A stretch of DNA of 64,000 nucleotides from Baylisascaris procyonis (GCA_037389465.1 JAZARR010000230.1:5039501-5103500), one strand, 5' to 3'; counted from the first letter of the stretch, positions 25,342 through 36,988 are shown. The notes: generated by a model not told the origin, from the sequence alone. Numbers and translations: made by a program.

Positions 25342-27810
25342 GTAATATCACTTCGACTTTTTGAGCTCTATATCGCTTTACCATTTTCTATTTCAGAGGT
25401 GCCGCGGCTATAGTAAATACATCTTATATTTTTGTTTTCATGAGATTTACTTATTACAATCATTTATTGCAGTTTTATTCACTTATACAATGCTGTAATT
25501 TCAATGTCCATGTGATCGATGGCTGCCCATTTGTTTCTATAAAAGTAGTTTAAAAATTATTATCATAACATGTAAACGAGACGCAGCTCTCTGCTTTTAT
25601 CTCATTTCTCGGTCTCGAGTTTCGTATTGTTATATAATCACTTTCGGAAGTTGCTTCATGCCTCACTTTCCATGGCGTTCTAAGTTTTACCCTTAGAATT
25701 TATCTTGAACTATTTGAAATATATGGCGCCTTTGTCGACGGTCTCATAGTTTATTAGGCATTGTTTTATTCGTTCAAGTAGGATGTACATAGTGATGTTT
25801 AACTTTAACTTTCTGCAAACAAACGTTACCTTAATTTATTTAGCTGAATTCAGATCAAGAAAAATCCGTCATATGTACAAAGCTAGAAAGAATATTGTTA
25901 TGAGAATTAAGATAGAACCAAAACATGCAAGAAATATTCGGGATTCGCAGTCTGAATTTTCTATATCCAGGCAAAGGCACTCATCCATTAGGTAAGTTTT
26001 ACTGAGTAATTTCCATTGCAAGCAATTAATTATTTGCTGGTATTGATGAGAATGTCAATGACTATATTATAGAAAACGTTGAGGTTGGTTGTTTATTCAA
26101 ATATAAGTCAGACTCCATTATTACGAAGTCAAATCGTTGCTAAGTGTCAATGATATTACAAAAACTCCGTATAATTAGTTATTAAGTTATAAGTTCTGAC
26201 TCATTAAGTGATGGATTCTTCATTTCTTCTAAGTCTACGTTTGCCCGCATGTCCATATTACTGTATACTGAAATGGCAAGAACAGAATTTAGTTTGCGTG
26301 AAATGTTCTAACGTTATTATCGTTTGCAGCTGTCCGATTCGATAGTGGAGCCTATAAGTAGATAGAGTAATACTTCGATGTATTACTGTGCGACCTGTTT
26401 CTCTGCAGTGTTGTTCAGCTTTATATTTATGTTTTTCAGTGACGTATGCTTGCTTTAGAATATAAAAGATAACATTTCGCATATCGAATCTCCCACAAAC
26501 ACCTTCAGCGCATTAGAAAAGCAGGACTGCAGCTTCCCTTTTGAAGCTTGGATTTGAAAAACTGAAAAAAATTGAATAGTCTGATGGTTATTTACGAAAA
26601 TGTTTTCCGTGAAAAAATGCCAAAAATTATTACCAGGTTCTAGATTTACTGCTACGTTCCACTCTCGTTATTTTCGACGTGAATTCAAATATTAAAAAAA
26701 AATCCAACCGTGGCAATAAAACTTTGCTTTTTGATGTGACGATGGAAAGTACCTTCATAGTACAGTGATAACAAACTGGGAAATAAACAAATTTTGGATC
26801 TGAGTTTTAAAAAGAAATGTGAATATAGGAATTTTTTCACGTTCCCTTCCTTGTTAATTCGGGTCAGTAGTGTCTCCTGTATTGAAGGATTCTAGCTACC
26901 CTTTAAATTTTTTCGTGATGATAGCGTCCGAAGGGTTCAACTCTCTGCCAGCACCATCGTTTTTGGTAAGCTTCCACCACAGAAAGGAAAAGCAACGGTC
27001 TGCAATTTCAGCAGGAGTTTGCAATTTCATGATAACGGAAATGAGAATGTTTAAAATTATTGGAAAAATATGTTAGAAACCGATAAGTTTTGAATCTAAA
27101 ATTGGTGTTCCAAACTGCTTTTATGTCTATCATGAGCAATACAGCATGTAAAATACAGCGAGCTAGTGCTGAACGATTAGAATGACGATGAATTAATGAT
27201 GTGTTCAGTAGAGGAATGAATATCTTTGAGCGTAGAGTTACTCTTATTTCCGTAACCATTAAGCTTGTCTCCGCAAGCTATACGGTTACGCTAAGTGGGC
27301 CTTTGTTCGAACAGCCGTTCATTGCACTCGTTGACGGAATGCCCGTCGTATGTATAGTAATAGTATCCGAAATTGAACAAATCCCGGTCAGATTTAACAA
27401 CCTACGATGAACAACCTTGTTTAAGGATGAGTTTTAAAGAGGAGCTCCATTCACGCATCCAAAGAAAATGAAGCAACACAGTGATTACAGAACAATAATA
27501 AATTTGTCAAGGCGAACACCAGAATCGCGGGTAGTAAAACATTTAATTAACGTTCCGGCGTATTACGCCATCATCACTAGTACATTAGGTCCAGTATGGA
27601 AGCAACAAGTGTTACATACATACACACGCAGCGCTGGTGCTGAAGAGTTTAAAGACGGGTGATTGAGGGGATACAGACACACAACAAGAAGGGTTTAGGG
27701 GATTAGCTATATAATTTACGAGGTGAACTGAAGGAAGAATGACAGCAAGGAGGACGTATTGGCAATAATAAGCTCATATTCAAAACGATAACAATAGCCC
27801 GATGTGATGA
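25342..27810. other. Downstream region of MTFP1, no confident gene
   Basis: AT-rich. One exon-like interval at 25,844-25,991 is framed by ttatttag and gtaagt. It could be the last MTFP1 exon (in phase it gives LNSDQEKSVICTKLERILL then a stop) or an exon of an unseen gene (a longer frame reads FRSRKIRHMYKARKNIVMRI). A stretch at about 27,260-27,410 is open in several frames on both strands, which often marks decayed coding or transposon sequence, but no family could be named. Confidence 0.35.
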
Positions 27811-27929
27811 AAACAGTCAGGAGGCGTGTTAAATGAGATGGTTGAGGCTTTAAAATTTCTTAATTGGTATGTATAATTAAGAAATTTTAAAGCCTCAACC
27901 ATCTCATTTAACACGCCTCCTGACTGTTT
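27811..27929. repeat. Perfect 55-bp inverted repeat (foldback)
   Basis: Bases 27,811-27,865 are the exact reverse complement of 27,875-27,929, separated by a 9-base loop, ggtatgtat. No mismatch was found along the 55-bp arms. Such a perfect, short-loop hairpin is either a very recent inverted duplication, a foldback element, or an assembly or sequencing fold-back. The outer arm runs into an open minus-strand frame (about 27,875-28,040) that reads NKQSGGVLNEMVEALKFLN, so the duplication may have copied exon sequence. Confidence 0.9.
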
Positions 27930-28072
27930 GTTGGAATTACTAATGAATTTCGCGTTGACTAAAGGGCCCCACTGGGGTGTTTTTTCGTTGCGATGGCAAG
28001 TTCTTTGTAGGTACTGAGGTTTGGCTTTCCCAGAGCTCAACCTCCAATGTGCGTATCCCTCACAATCGCATT

Positions 28073-28160
28073 TTATTTAGTGCAGGCAGCCCATTTTGGC
28101 AAATGGACCAGGGCTGTTTTAGGGACAGATAGTGCAATCATTCGTTCTGCAATATCTGTC
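28073..28160 (-). CDS. Exon-like minus-strand segment, unknown product
   Basis: The minus strand has an open frame reading NLDPRMTDIAERMIALSVPK then TALVHLPKWAACTK and a TAA at 28,073-28,075. An aatttag acceptor-like site lies just upstream, and AATAAA overlaps the stop. Its codon content looks better than the surrounding DNA. It could be a last exon of the minus-strand gene whose membrane-segment exons lie at 28,342-28,823. The family is not recognised and linkage is unproven. Confidence 0.22.
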
Positions 28161-28341
28161 ATTCGCGGATCTAAATTCCCAAATAGAATATGCAATGGTA
28201 AAAAAAAAAGAATACTTAGATAAGAACGAATGACCTGCCGAAAAATAATTATAACAAAACTGCATAGCACGCATATTTCAGGAACGCAGACTGCTCCTCA
28301 TCTCGTTTCCTATCACTTCTGTAACAGGAAAGCGGTCTCCA

Positions 28342-28823
28342 CTACACTTCCTTATTCCACCATAACATTGCATTATCCCAGTCCCCTCTCACTAAGCATG
28401 AAACAAATGCTCTTTCTTTGTAAGGAAATCCTAAAATTTTGCTATTAAATGCACTTGACGAAACATGCAACTGCGCCTGACAAAACTGTGCATCTTGGGT
28501 TTCAGCCGTGAGCCGCCAAAGATGCGCCAAGACTGCAACTTTTCGGAAATTATTTCTGTTGTAGCTTCCCATGAAGATGATACAACACAACAGCATGAAC
28601 GCTGTGAAAAGTATCGCAATAGAACGGGGCTTTTCCAGCTTCCGCAAACTTTTTCCCGCGGGCTGAGATGAATAGCCTGCCGCCACTTTTCGATTGAGAA
28701 AATATAGACCGCTGATACCGTTGGACCTGCGCAGTTGATAGGAGGAGACGACGCGGCAGATGTTATCGACGCCTCTTCCGAGTGTGGGAATTCATCTCGA
28801 AGTGCCTCCAGTCCATCTCGTCC
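28342..28823 (-). CDS. Two minus-strand exons of a predicted type II membrane protein
   Basis: A strong tttttttgcag acceptor precedes an exon (28,823 down to about 28,733) reading RKRGRDGLEALRDEFPHSEE. A 41-base intron joins it in phase to a second exon from about 28,691. This reads AAGYSSQPAGKSLRKLEKPR, then the hydrophobic SIAILFTAFMLLCCIIFMGS, then NRNNFRKVAVLAHLWRLTAE, and stays open to a TAG at 28,342. A basic stretch just before a single hydrophobic helix about 50 residues from the N-terminus is the plan of Golgi type II enzymes. The later LHVSSSAFNSKIL and AFVSCLVRGDWDNAM faintly recall nematode family-92 glycosyltransferases, but that is a guess. No start codon or catalytic region was found, so the gene may be broken or continue outside the part I could assemble. 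Confidence 0.35.
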
Positions 28824-29144
28824 TCGTTTTCTCCTGCAAAAAAATTTTAAAATGAAAATAACGTCCACGATTCCAGTATCGTCATTTCAACGTGACAGCT
28901 GGAAATGGAAGCTGCCATATGAAAAAGCCTCTTTCACGAAGACTGTCAATTTAGAAGCACAACACTGTGACAAGGAATTCGGCAAAAAAGCGGAAGTTGC
29001 CATATATCGCCTTGGTCACTTATACCCTTCCCTTCTCCTCTACTTTCCACACTCCTTCCCGTTCCCTTTGGAATCACCTTCCAAAAACGGAGTTATCTTC
29101 CTATACAAAACGGAATTACTTCTCAACAAGATGAATGCAGTGCC

Positions 29145-29660
29145 TCACGAATACTGAAACTCACCTGAAATAGTGAGGAGTACCTTGTTTTGTGGAACTC
29201 TGCGGCCTGGTTGCATACTATCGAAGCTTCCCGGACGTGGGACGCGCGATGCGACCGCTCTTTCTTTGACTCTCTGGCTAAGCGTCTCTTCCACACGAAA
29301 GAAACGTAATGAAAAAGAAGAAGAATCTTCAGCGCACTTTGAGAATGCTCCTTGACTGCCTGGCTTGTGGCGATCGAGCCATAGAAAGTGCTTCCTAGCT
29401 GTCATTCACTGAAGGTATTTGGGCAACGATGGAGTGGTTGATCGCATCCTCGCTAACGGGACGCAAACATCAAAAATACGATTATAGAAATCAATGAAAC
29501 GCTTGTATATTTCCTCAATATGTAGACAGGCACATAGACAGGAAGAGCACATATCACAAGTTAATGCCCGTGAACATTTCATTAGCCTTAACACAATCAG
29601 ATCCTCAAAAACCTCTATAACTGTAGGACGCAGAATTGGTGGCTTGATCATTATTTCGGA
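29145..29660 (-). pseudogene. CR1-like LINE fragment (endonuclease-RT linker)
   Basis: Two adjacent minus-strand frames read EEIYKRFIDFYNRIFDVCVP (around 29,500) and ARKHFLWLDRHKPGSQGAFS (around 29,390). Both match the linker between endonuclease and reverse transcriptase in CR1-like retrotransposons, including the K-K/H-x-L-W pattern also seen in the LINE copy near 40,560. Frameshifts and stops show it is dead. Confidence 0.6.
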
Positions 29661-29714
29661 GTATAGGCTGGCGTGATAATAGTAATCTTTATTCGTACAA
29701 TAAAGAAAGCATGG

Positions 29715-29717
<3 letters not shown>

Positions 29718-29804
<87 letters not shown>
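29718..29804. repeat. (TA)n microsatellite at a LINE 3' end
   Basis: About 87 bases of alternating TA between the tail of one CR1-like fragment and the next fragment. The flank at 29,680-29,717 carries AATAAAGATTACTATTATC on the minus strand, resembling a LINE 3' terminus. Confidence 0.95.
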
Positions 29805-29807
<3 letters not shown>

Positions 29808-30720
29808 TAGTCATAACTGATATGAGGCGCACATCGTCGACAGAATCACCCTGCTCCAAACATCTCTTAAAGCATGACAAATTACCAGCCATTACCACAT
29901 CATATGACAAACAGTTCCGGATGGGAACAACACGATAAGCCAAAAAGTTGAGCACATCAGTTCGATCAGTTGATTTCCTTTCAATTTGAAGAGCGTGAAG
30001 CTTCGAGCGCAGTGCAAAGTTTGTAAAGGAGGAAACTCGAACCGAATGCCTGAGAAGCCTTTAACGATCTTAAAGTAAAATGTAAATCGAACTGAGCTCT
30101 GCGATACCACGGAGGCTTCAAGTCAAAAAACGAAGCCGCTTCTCATAAATAGGTTGGAACGGTCCATCGAACGCTTTTCTGAAAGCTACCTTAGTGAAAC
30201 GCCGTTGAACTCTCTCAATTATCTCGATATCCTTTTTCGCGGACGGGGACCAAACCTGACTGCAGTATTCCAAAATGAGGCCACTTGTGGATCACCTGTG
30301 GAAAGGTTTTCGCGTATGTCTATCTCGTTTACGGGGGTCAAATCATAAGTGAGGAGAAGGTCGAGCATATTATCCGCACGGGGTAATATTGACCAACTGC
30401 GCTAGGTTACACTGACGAAGGAATGCTTCAAGGGAGCTGGACACGGTAAGCAACAATTAAATGAAACATTCTAGTACCAGTAGAATCACAGCAAAACAGC
30501 TCGCATTCTGAAAAAGCATGCTCTCAGTTGACATAACATCCAGACCGGAAAGTATAAGAATTGCTACACCGCCACCTCGCTCTTTTTGATTAGGGCGCGA
30601 TCTCACCTGAAAACTTTGAAGGCAGACTGAATGGAAAGTAAGAAGTCGGAGGAAAAGTTTGATAGCCATATTTCTGATATGATTATTATATTAGGAGCTA
30701 CGCTGTCAGCTGTAATCCGC
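29805..30720 (-). mobile_element. Internally deleted CR1-like LINE (endonuclease joined to RT tail)
   Basis: On the minus strand the order is an endonuclease segment (30,720-30,400; PNQKERGGGVAILILSG, then SLEAFLRQCNLAQLVN) followed directly by the C-terminal part of the reverse transcriptase (30,300-29,800; ILEYCSQVWSPSAKKDIEII, VQRRFTKVAFRKAF). The catalytic reverse transcriptase core is absent between them. Several frameshifts are present. Family knowledge places both segments in CR1-type non-LTR retrotransposons with an APE endonuclease. Confidence 0.7.
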
Positions 30721-31126
30721 AAGCTTGTCGACAATACTTTGAAAGCTGAAATAAATGCATTTTAATCGGGAAGTGTTGGTGCAGTTGGGGAAGTAAGTTC
30801 CAGAGGCGGAAAAGTGAAGTGTAGCAAGAATGAGGTTCTTAAATCCCTGCCTTCTGTACCCGATCCTCCTATGAGGTCAGCGCACTCAGCCACAATCGCA
30901 GGCGCGTGAGAAAGAAGGAGAGAGACCGCGCGCATCTTCGGCAAGCGGCGCCATCGTTGTCACTCAGCAGTAAAATTGCCGCAGTAAATATGGAAATATA
31001 CCTAGAGAAGCAAGAATCGAGAAACGAGTTCCAACCGCTTTAAACAGCATTAAAACACTATCAGAATCATTCATAAGACAAAAACATGCACTTTCTGTAA
31101 TATTAGCTTCTCGGATATGAGTAATA
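30721..31126. other. Unassigned stretch between LINE and Penelope-like remains
   Basis: No recognisable coding content. Short open frames on the minus strand have no motif or splice context. Part may be degraded LINE 5' sequence. Confidence 0.3.
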
Positions 31127-31256
31127 ACACTGCTGTTTCGCAGATGCACGATCGATAGATGTAGGAGTCTAACAGCTTTTTGGTTACGGCCATGTAATGC
31201 GTCAAGTAGAGAGGAAATAATAATTTATGCTGACGTTTCGGCTCTTTGAGCCATAA

Positions 31257-31370
31257 TCATAGCACATCAAGCTGAAAATTCATCATATAAAATACACTTT
31301 TTACGTTTCCTAGAGTTGCGACAAACGGGTATAATGTAAATGTTAGTGCAAGGGGGGGGGGGTTAACTAC

Positions 31371-31442
<72 letters not shown>

Positions 31443-31805
31443 CGAGAAAGAAAAAGAAAAAAAAATTGAGTCAGAGCTCGCGAGAGAGAAGATTGGTGAG
31501 GTTGGATATTCGACACAGCCGTTAATCGGTGATTTCAGAGGGTTTATGAGGTGAGCTTCCCCTATCTTGCGGATTAGTATGCCTTTACCGCGAGCAGGTA
31601 TTTGGGCCATAACGTTAGTAGCCTCAAGGTTGTGGACCTCGGCAACGTGCTTGGCCACTGGGCATGTAGCATATGGTCGAGGTAGTGATGGTGACATGCT
31701 TAACACGTGCTCTCTAATGCGCTCATGCAGGAAGTGGCCCGTTTCGCCAATATAGAAAGAATCGCATGCACAACAACAAATGAATAGACGACATCTTCCA
31801 TGCAA
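31257..31805 (-). pseudogene. GIY-YIG endonuclease domain of Penelope-like copy 1
   Basis: This frame holds the endonuclease half of the element: the cysteine pair CCACDS, the YIG motif in FYIGETG, the Arg of HERIREHV and the downstream HVAEVHNLEATN block. After INGCVEY it runs into serine/phenylalanine-rich sequence and then the (TA)n tract, read as Tyr-Ile repeats. In a full element it would be fused to the reverse transcriptase, from which it is separated by frameshifts. Confidence 0.8.
31372..31441. repeat. (TA)n tract inside the Penelope-like 3' region
   Basis: About 70 bases of alternating TA between the endonuclease and the conserved tail of Penelope-like copy 1. A run of ten G precedes it at 31,352-31,361. 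Confidence 0.95.
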
Positions 31806-32204
31806 CCTGGATTGTTAGTGGGACAAATAACACATTAGAAGGGCTGTAGCAAGGATGATCATATAGTCGGTTGCGGGCAAGAATTTATCGGAGTTTGAGA
31901 GGGGGGGGTGACGTTTAATTTAAGGAGGTTTGTGCTTATTCAGGAGGGAAGATCAACAGTAAAATTGTCACATATATAGGGGATGGAAAGCGAAACTGGA
32001 CATTATGCTCGTCTTCGGTATGACGTCTATGATGACGAAGATAGGGGTTGTCCAGATGTTTTTGTTTGTGGTTGATGAGAAGTTGAGATGGTAACCGTTG
32101 GTGACAAGAATGACTGGGCGCGACGGAGAGGTTTCATGCTGCCGAGGTCTATATTGAGGCTGACGGTGTGAAGGGTTTTTATGGACTGGGAAACGACGCG
32201 ACAT

Positions 32205-33662
32205 TTAATGTTGGATGAGTTGAACGTGCGTTGACAAGAACATTTGAGGAAGAAGGCTTGATGTACCAAAAGGAGTAGAATTTACCATTAGAAAGAGTAA
32301 CACGAGTGTTGAGGAAGTGGAAGGGTCTTCTGCAGAAGGGTTTTCAATTGTGAGAGAGATGAAAGAATCGGCATTGTTAAGAGCGTCGAATATTTGTTGT
32401 AAGTGATGAGGGAATTTACCGATGATGAACATATCATCGATGTAACGGACGCACGATACAGGATTCATGTGTAATGAGCGACGCTCAAGAGCTGCCATGA
32501 AAAGAATGGCCACTATAGAAGCTCTATTACCCATGGCCAGACCCCGAATTTGTTTGCAGTAGCATTCAGACCAAGTGAAACAAGAGAAGCTGAGACACGC
32601 TTCAGCTAGCAGGAGAAGGCAAGCCTTTGTGAGACCGTAGGTGCAAATGTTACCGACGTGTTCATCAAGAAAGTTGCAGAGATGAGTTAGAGCAGTATCC
32701 CGAGAAACATTAGTGTGTAGGTTGATAACATCAAAACTTGCGAAAAAGATATTGCTGTCGGAGGGAGTTGGGTGTTGGTTAGCTTGCTGAAGATGCGAAA
32801 GAAAGTCACCTGTGTTTTTCAAATGTGGTGGGACAAAGTTGAGAAGAGGAGAGAGAATTTTAGGAACCAGCCAGGATATGCGGTCAGCAGGGCGGTCGCA
32901 ACTGAAGATGGTAGGACATACGGAGAAGAGGGAAGGAAAGGATCATTGAGGATTGAAGTCAAGCTTATGAGTCTTTACCAGTATATAAAAAACTGGCACG
33001 GCGGACTACGGCAATAAAGTTTATTAGCAAGAGATTTGGGGATGCCATGGTGTAAGAAACTTGTGATATGCCATTTGAACAGGTTTTATGAAAGTATTTG
33101 CATGTGACCGAGAGATCGTTTTATATAAGGAGGCACCCGCTAGATGATGTTGAAAATACCTTAGCGGACAACGAATTTGCTGCCCTTGTCGGGTACTGAT
33201 ATGCCAACCTCTTGGTCAGCAATTCTGCTATGGAGATTTCGCGGGGCGGAACGTTGATCTTTAGTGAGATGATCTGAAAAACGCTTGCGACCATATTTAC
33301 GAGGAATGCAGTAATATCTTCTAAACAAGAAATAAACAAGAGTTTTAAGTGACTGACAGGCTGCGGAAGGGAATTTTTAAGTGCGGAAAATGGTGCCGAA
33401 TGTGAAAATGATTGGAGGCAGTGGGGACAGTGGAACAAGCATTTTCCGGATAACGTAGCAGTACGAAAGAACGGACGAGATTGATACGATTAGTGCGAGA
33501 GATGTTCCTTTCGACTTTAACGGAAGGCAAGAAAGAGGGACCTAAGGAAAGAGTGGTGGTGGCTTCATCTAATGCATAATCACCGAATAAAAGTAGCACG
33601 AAGCGGTGGCGTACGGTCATTAGGTGGGTGCAAAAGATCTGACATAAGGAGGCTCGTTTCAC
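32205..33662 (-). pseudogene. Reverse transcriptase region of Penelope-like copy 1
   Basis: Overlapping minus-strand frames cover the RT domain with FASFDVINLHTNVS, QIRGLAMGNRASI and YIDDMFII, then NADSFISLTIENPSAE. The upstream portion (33,662-33,120) has the LSLGPSFLPSVKVERNIS and MFHCPHCLQSFSHSAP segments that also occur, more complete, in copy 2. At least three frameshifts disable it. Confidence 0.8.
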
Positions 33663-33670
33663 CTCATAAA

Positions 33671-33835
33671 CTCTCTAAAGCGACAGATTAACGGCTGTGT
33701 CGAATTATCCAATCTCAACAGTCTTCTCTCTCCCGAACTCTGATTATCCAACCCTGACTCCATTTTTTTCTTTTTTATTATTTTCTTTATTTTTTATTAT
33801 ATTATATATACACATATATATATGTGTATATATAT

Positions 33836-33885
<50 letters not shown>

Positions 33886-34076
33886 GTATGTAATATATAC
33901 GTGTAATTAACCCCCACCTCCTCTTGCATTAGCATTTATACTATGGCTGTCTGTAGCGAATCTATGAAATGTAAAAGGGTGTATTTTATGTGATGAATTT
34001 CAGCTTGGCGTGCGATCATGGCTCAAAGAGCCGAAACGTCAGCATGAATTATTATGTGCATAAAGGAACAAGATTT
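33671..34076 (+). mobile_element. Inverted Penelope-like 3' fragment, head-to-head with copy 1
   Basis: The plus strand here encodes the end of the endonuclease (INGCVELSNLNSLLSPEL) and then a TA-rich tract (33,803-33,898). It ends with the same tail found at 31,127-31,371 in the other orientation, including ggctcaaagagccgaaacgt at about 34,021-34,040. It is therefore a second, 5'-truncated copy placed head-to-head with copy 1, giving the locus inverted ends. Confidence 0.8.
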
Positions 34077-36650
34077 GGGAAGAGTGACTAATCACATTTT
34101 AAGGAGCATTAATTACTATCAGAATCGTTCATAACCTGAAACAAAAACAAGAACTTTTCTATAACATCAATTTCTCTCACGACGTGCAATTGACGAAACT
34201 TGCTTGGTCGAAATACATGCGATACGGAGGTTACGTTGACATTTTGTACCTATACGGGCGATGTGGGAAATCAATCGCTCGTCGAATTATCGAAACCCCA
34301 GCACTGGTTTGAAGTGGCAACATGTGTCGTTTTTCAGCGTCGGTCTCTACGTAGAGGCCAGGCAAACATCGGAGATCTCAAATACGATAGTTATCATGGC
34401 GAAAAGACACTATATAACTAGTGCAAGTTTTGTGCTGCTTGAATTGAGAACATTAAAGAAGCAGTTCTCTCTCGTTCTGAAATCTTCGTGAGCTTGGCGC
34501 TACTCCAATTGATAATTTAGTGCGAAAGAGATGCCCCGTCTATGTTTGACAAGACGGCGAGGAAAGGAATTTGAGGAAGGAATACAGCCTACTGAGCCAG
34601 ATGTAGCTAATTCTTCGAAGCATCCTTGCCAGACTCCATAATCGCGGTGTAAAAGCAGAGGTTCCAATTGAAGCAAAGCTCTATTCCTGAACGCAGAGTA
34701 TCTGCAGCGTGTAGCACTGTCTCGTTTCCATTGCAGCATTTCGTCCAAACTGTTGTACACGGCCGTGTTCATGAACATCTCTGAAATCTACTCATACCCA
34801 TTTATCACCTCAACTGCCGAATGTTACACATGCTTCAAGACTATAGCGTTACTCGCCCCGTTTCAACGCATCGTTTAGGCATCCCTCTGAAGTAGTGAAT
34901 TATTTTGTGGCATTCAAAATGATACCTAGCCAAAGCTCAATCTTCTTCGAGACGGTGAAAGCGAATCGATCGGATTTCTGGGCGATGACTCCGTTTCCTT
35001 GATGCAATACGCGAGTGCCCAGGAAGATCGAAATGAATTGCACACTATCTAATGCTAATGCCATCTTTCATTTCGAAGAGCCTTTCTTGTGCTAAATAAG
35101 CATGCTTGGAGCAGTTCTTAACGTACTAACGACATCGTGCAAAAATACGCTGCCCGCTGACTTACTGAAGGCTCAGCATTGCACGTCGCTTGTGCCGTTA
35201 ACAAGCTTCCAATCCGCTTTAGCCGACTAAATCAGTAGGTTGCACTCTTCAATGTGCTAGTTTTGTTTCGACAATCTGTCACTTTTGGAACGCTTTAGAT
35301 ATGAGAAATTGCTTATGCATGATACTGTAAAAATAGCTGCGCTCACCTCTGACTATGACGGTCGCCTATTTACCTTGCTTCTGATCGACTTGGAATGAAC
35401 ACGAGTCGTTATGTGGTAGACGGCACCTTTTACGTGAGCCAGATGCATCTTCCATGCATTGTTCAGCCACTCTAGACCAGGTGGCTCAAAATGAATGCTC
35501 TTGGTAGTCAAATTTTCTTTCCGGTCTTCTCCACATCATCATGCGAATTGGCTTCTTTGGCTGGAGTTGTGCCTTCAAATATTCAAGGTTTCTTGATTCG
35601 CAACCACCTGTGGTCGCCTTCCATGCAAACTGCGGTTTTTTCACTTGGAAGCATGTTGCCTTTTTGCTCCTTAATCTTTATAGGCTTGTGTCGGTATGCA
35701 TTTAGTGCATGCAATCAGGGTATAGTAATGCAGTAACCGTATGTTGAACTCGTCGGTTGAATTTTCACTAGCGAAGGAACCTGCAATCATTATTATCGAC
35801 GCCTGTACTGGAAAGATATGAAGTGAAAGAAACCCAGAACTGTCGAAGTGAGCAATTCTCAACTGGTGCATATAACAATTGTAAGAAAGATCCACTCATG
35901 AAGAGCCACAGCGAGTTCAAGATAATGTATGAATGACTTTGTCAATTCATTAAACCGACAAGGGTAGTTTCATGAATTGATTTCTCCATCAACAGCAATG
36001 TCATAAATACACCATCACACAGTCTTGTTAGATTATACACTTCTACGCCCAGACATATCGGTGACTCTGCAATTTATGTCAATCGCACGTCATATAAGCA
36101 ATTGATGTTACAGAAAAGCTCTTGTTCAGCTTTTTATCTCAGGTTACGAATGGTTCCGATACTGTTTTTAATGCCCCATAAAATGTGCTGAAACTTGTTT
36201 TTCGATTCCTGCTTCCCTACGGTACATTTCCACGCTCACTGCGACGATTTTATTACTGAGTGACCAGGACCGCGCCACTCGCCTAGGACTCTCTCGTGCG
36301 CCTCAGCTTGTGGCTAAGTATATCCACTCTCCCCTTCCGGATTGGGGCAGGCAGTAGTTCCTGACTGATTTCTGGGTAAAGCTGCGCCACGCTTAACCAC
36401 TTGTTTATTGTAAACAGTACATAATCTCGTTAGATCATTTCTGTGCTTCGTGAACAGCTCTTTATGGGTCGCAGCTGAACAAAATGGATGCACATGGACG
36501 GAAGAAAAGTTAGACGAACCTATCAGTAAACGGTTCTGACGAACTGCATGAACCACATCATGAATACTATTTAAAATAACCTTGATTTGAAGACGCTACT
36601 CGGCGTTGATTAACCCCATTCGAAACATCTCAATTGGGACTCCACCGACG
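34077..36650. other. Unresolved region, probably decayed repeats
   Basis: No family is recognised. A minus-strand frame at 34,500-34,778 (MFMNTAVYNSLDEMLQWKRD) has plausible composition but no neighbours or motif. The minus strand of 35,100-35,700 reads as broken coding-like text with many stops, which suggests an old element. Nothing here can be called a gene. Confidence 0.35.
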
Positions 36651-36988
36651 TTTAGCTAGTTTAATATTTCTGCCACCGATTCCATGTCACTCCGACGTCG
36701 CCGCTGAAGGGGACTGCACGTTTCCTCAACACCGACGAATACAGCCGATCGTCGTCATTTTTCTTCCGGATTAACCGCAAAGGACGTACTGTTAACAAGC
36801 TGTGGGATGAAGGTGCACCCATCTTGAAGCGCATGCCGTGCGTCGGTGAGGGTCTGCAACAAAACAAGAGGTTTCTCGCTCCACTGTCCCTTGCTCTTGT
36901 GCTGCGATAGCTTCTTGTATCCGGCGTATAACAGAAAGTGCAGAACAGAAATCCAGTTGTATTGACCACCTCCTATTTTTTTGTTGTT

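Larger units (their letters stand above)
31127..33670 (-). mobile_element. Penelope-like retroelement, copy 1
   Basis: On the minus strand, from 33,662 down, an N-terminal region and reverse transcriptase (NIFFASFDVINLHTNVSRDT, GLAMGNRA, RYIDDMFIIGK) are followed by a GIY-YIG endonuclease at about 31,805-31,500 (CCACDSFYIGETGHFLHERI). A (TA)n tract and a roughly 245-base tail ending at 31,127 complete it. RT plus C-terminal GIY-YIG with a CxxC finger is diagnostic of Penelope-like elements. The YIDD active-site box is intact, but frameshifts near 33,100, 32,250 and 31,850 break the single long frame. Confidence 0.87.

Noticed and set aside
27780..28040. Minus-strand segment GGVLNEMVEALKFLNYTYQL resembling an ionotropic receptor ligand-binding motif
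   Set aside because: The NYTYQL part spans the loop of the perfect foldback and what follows is its inverted copy, so the resemblance is partly an artefact.
28431..28868. 145-codon minus-strand frame across the two membrane-protein exons
   Set aside because: It is continuous only if the 41-base intron is retained, and then the clear hydrophobic helix is lost. The spliced frame is better supported.
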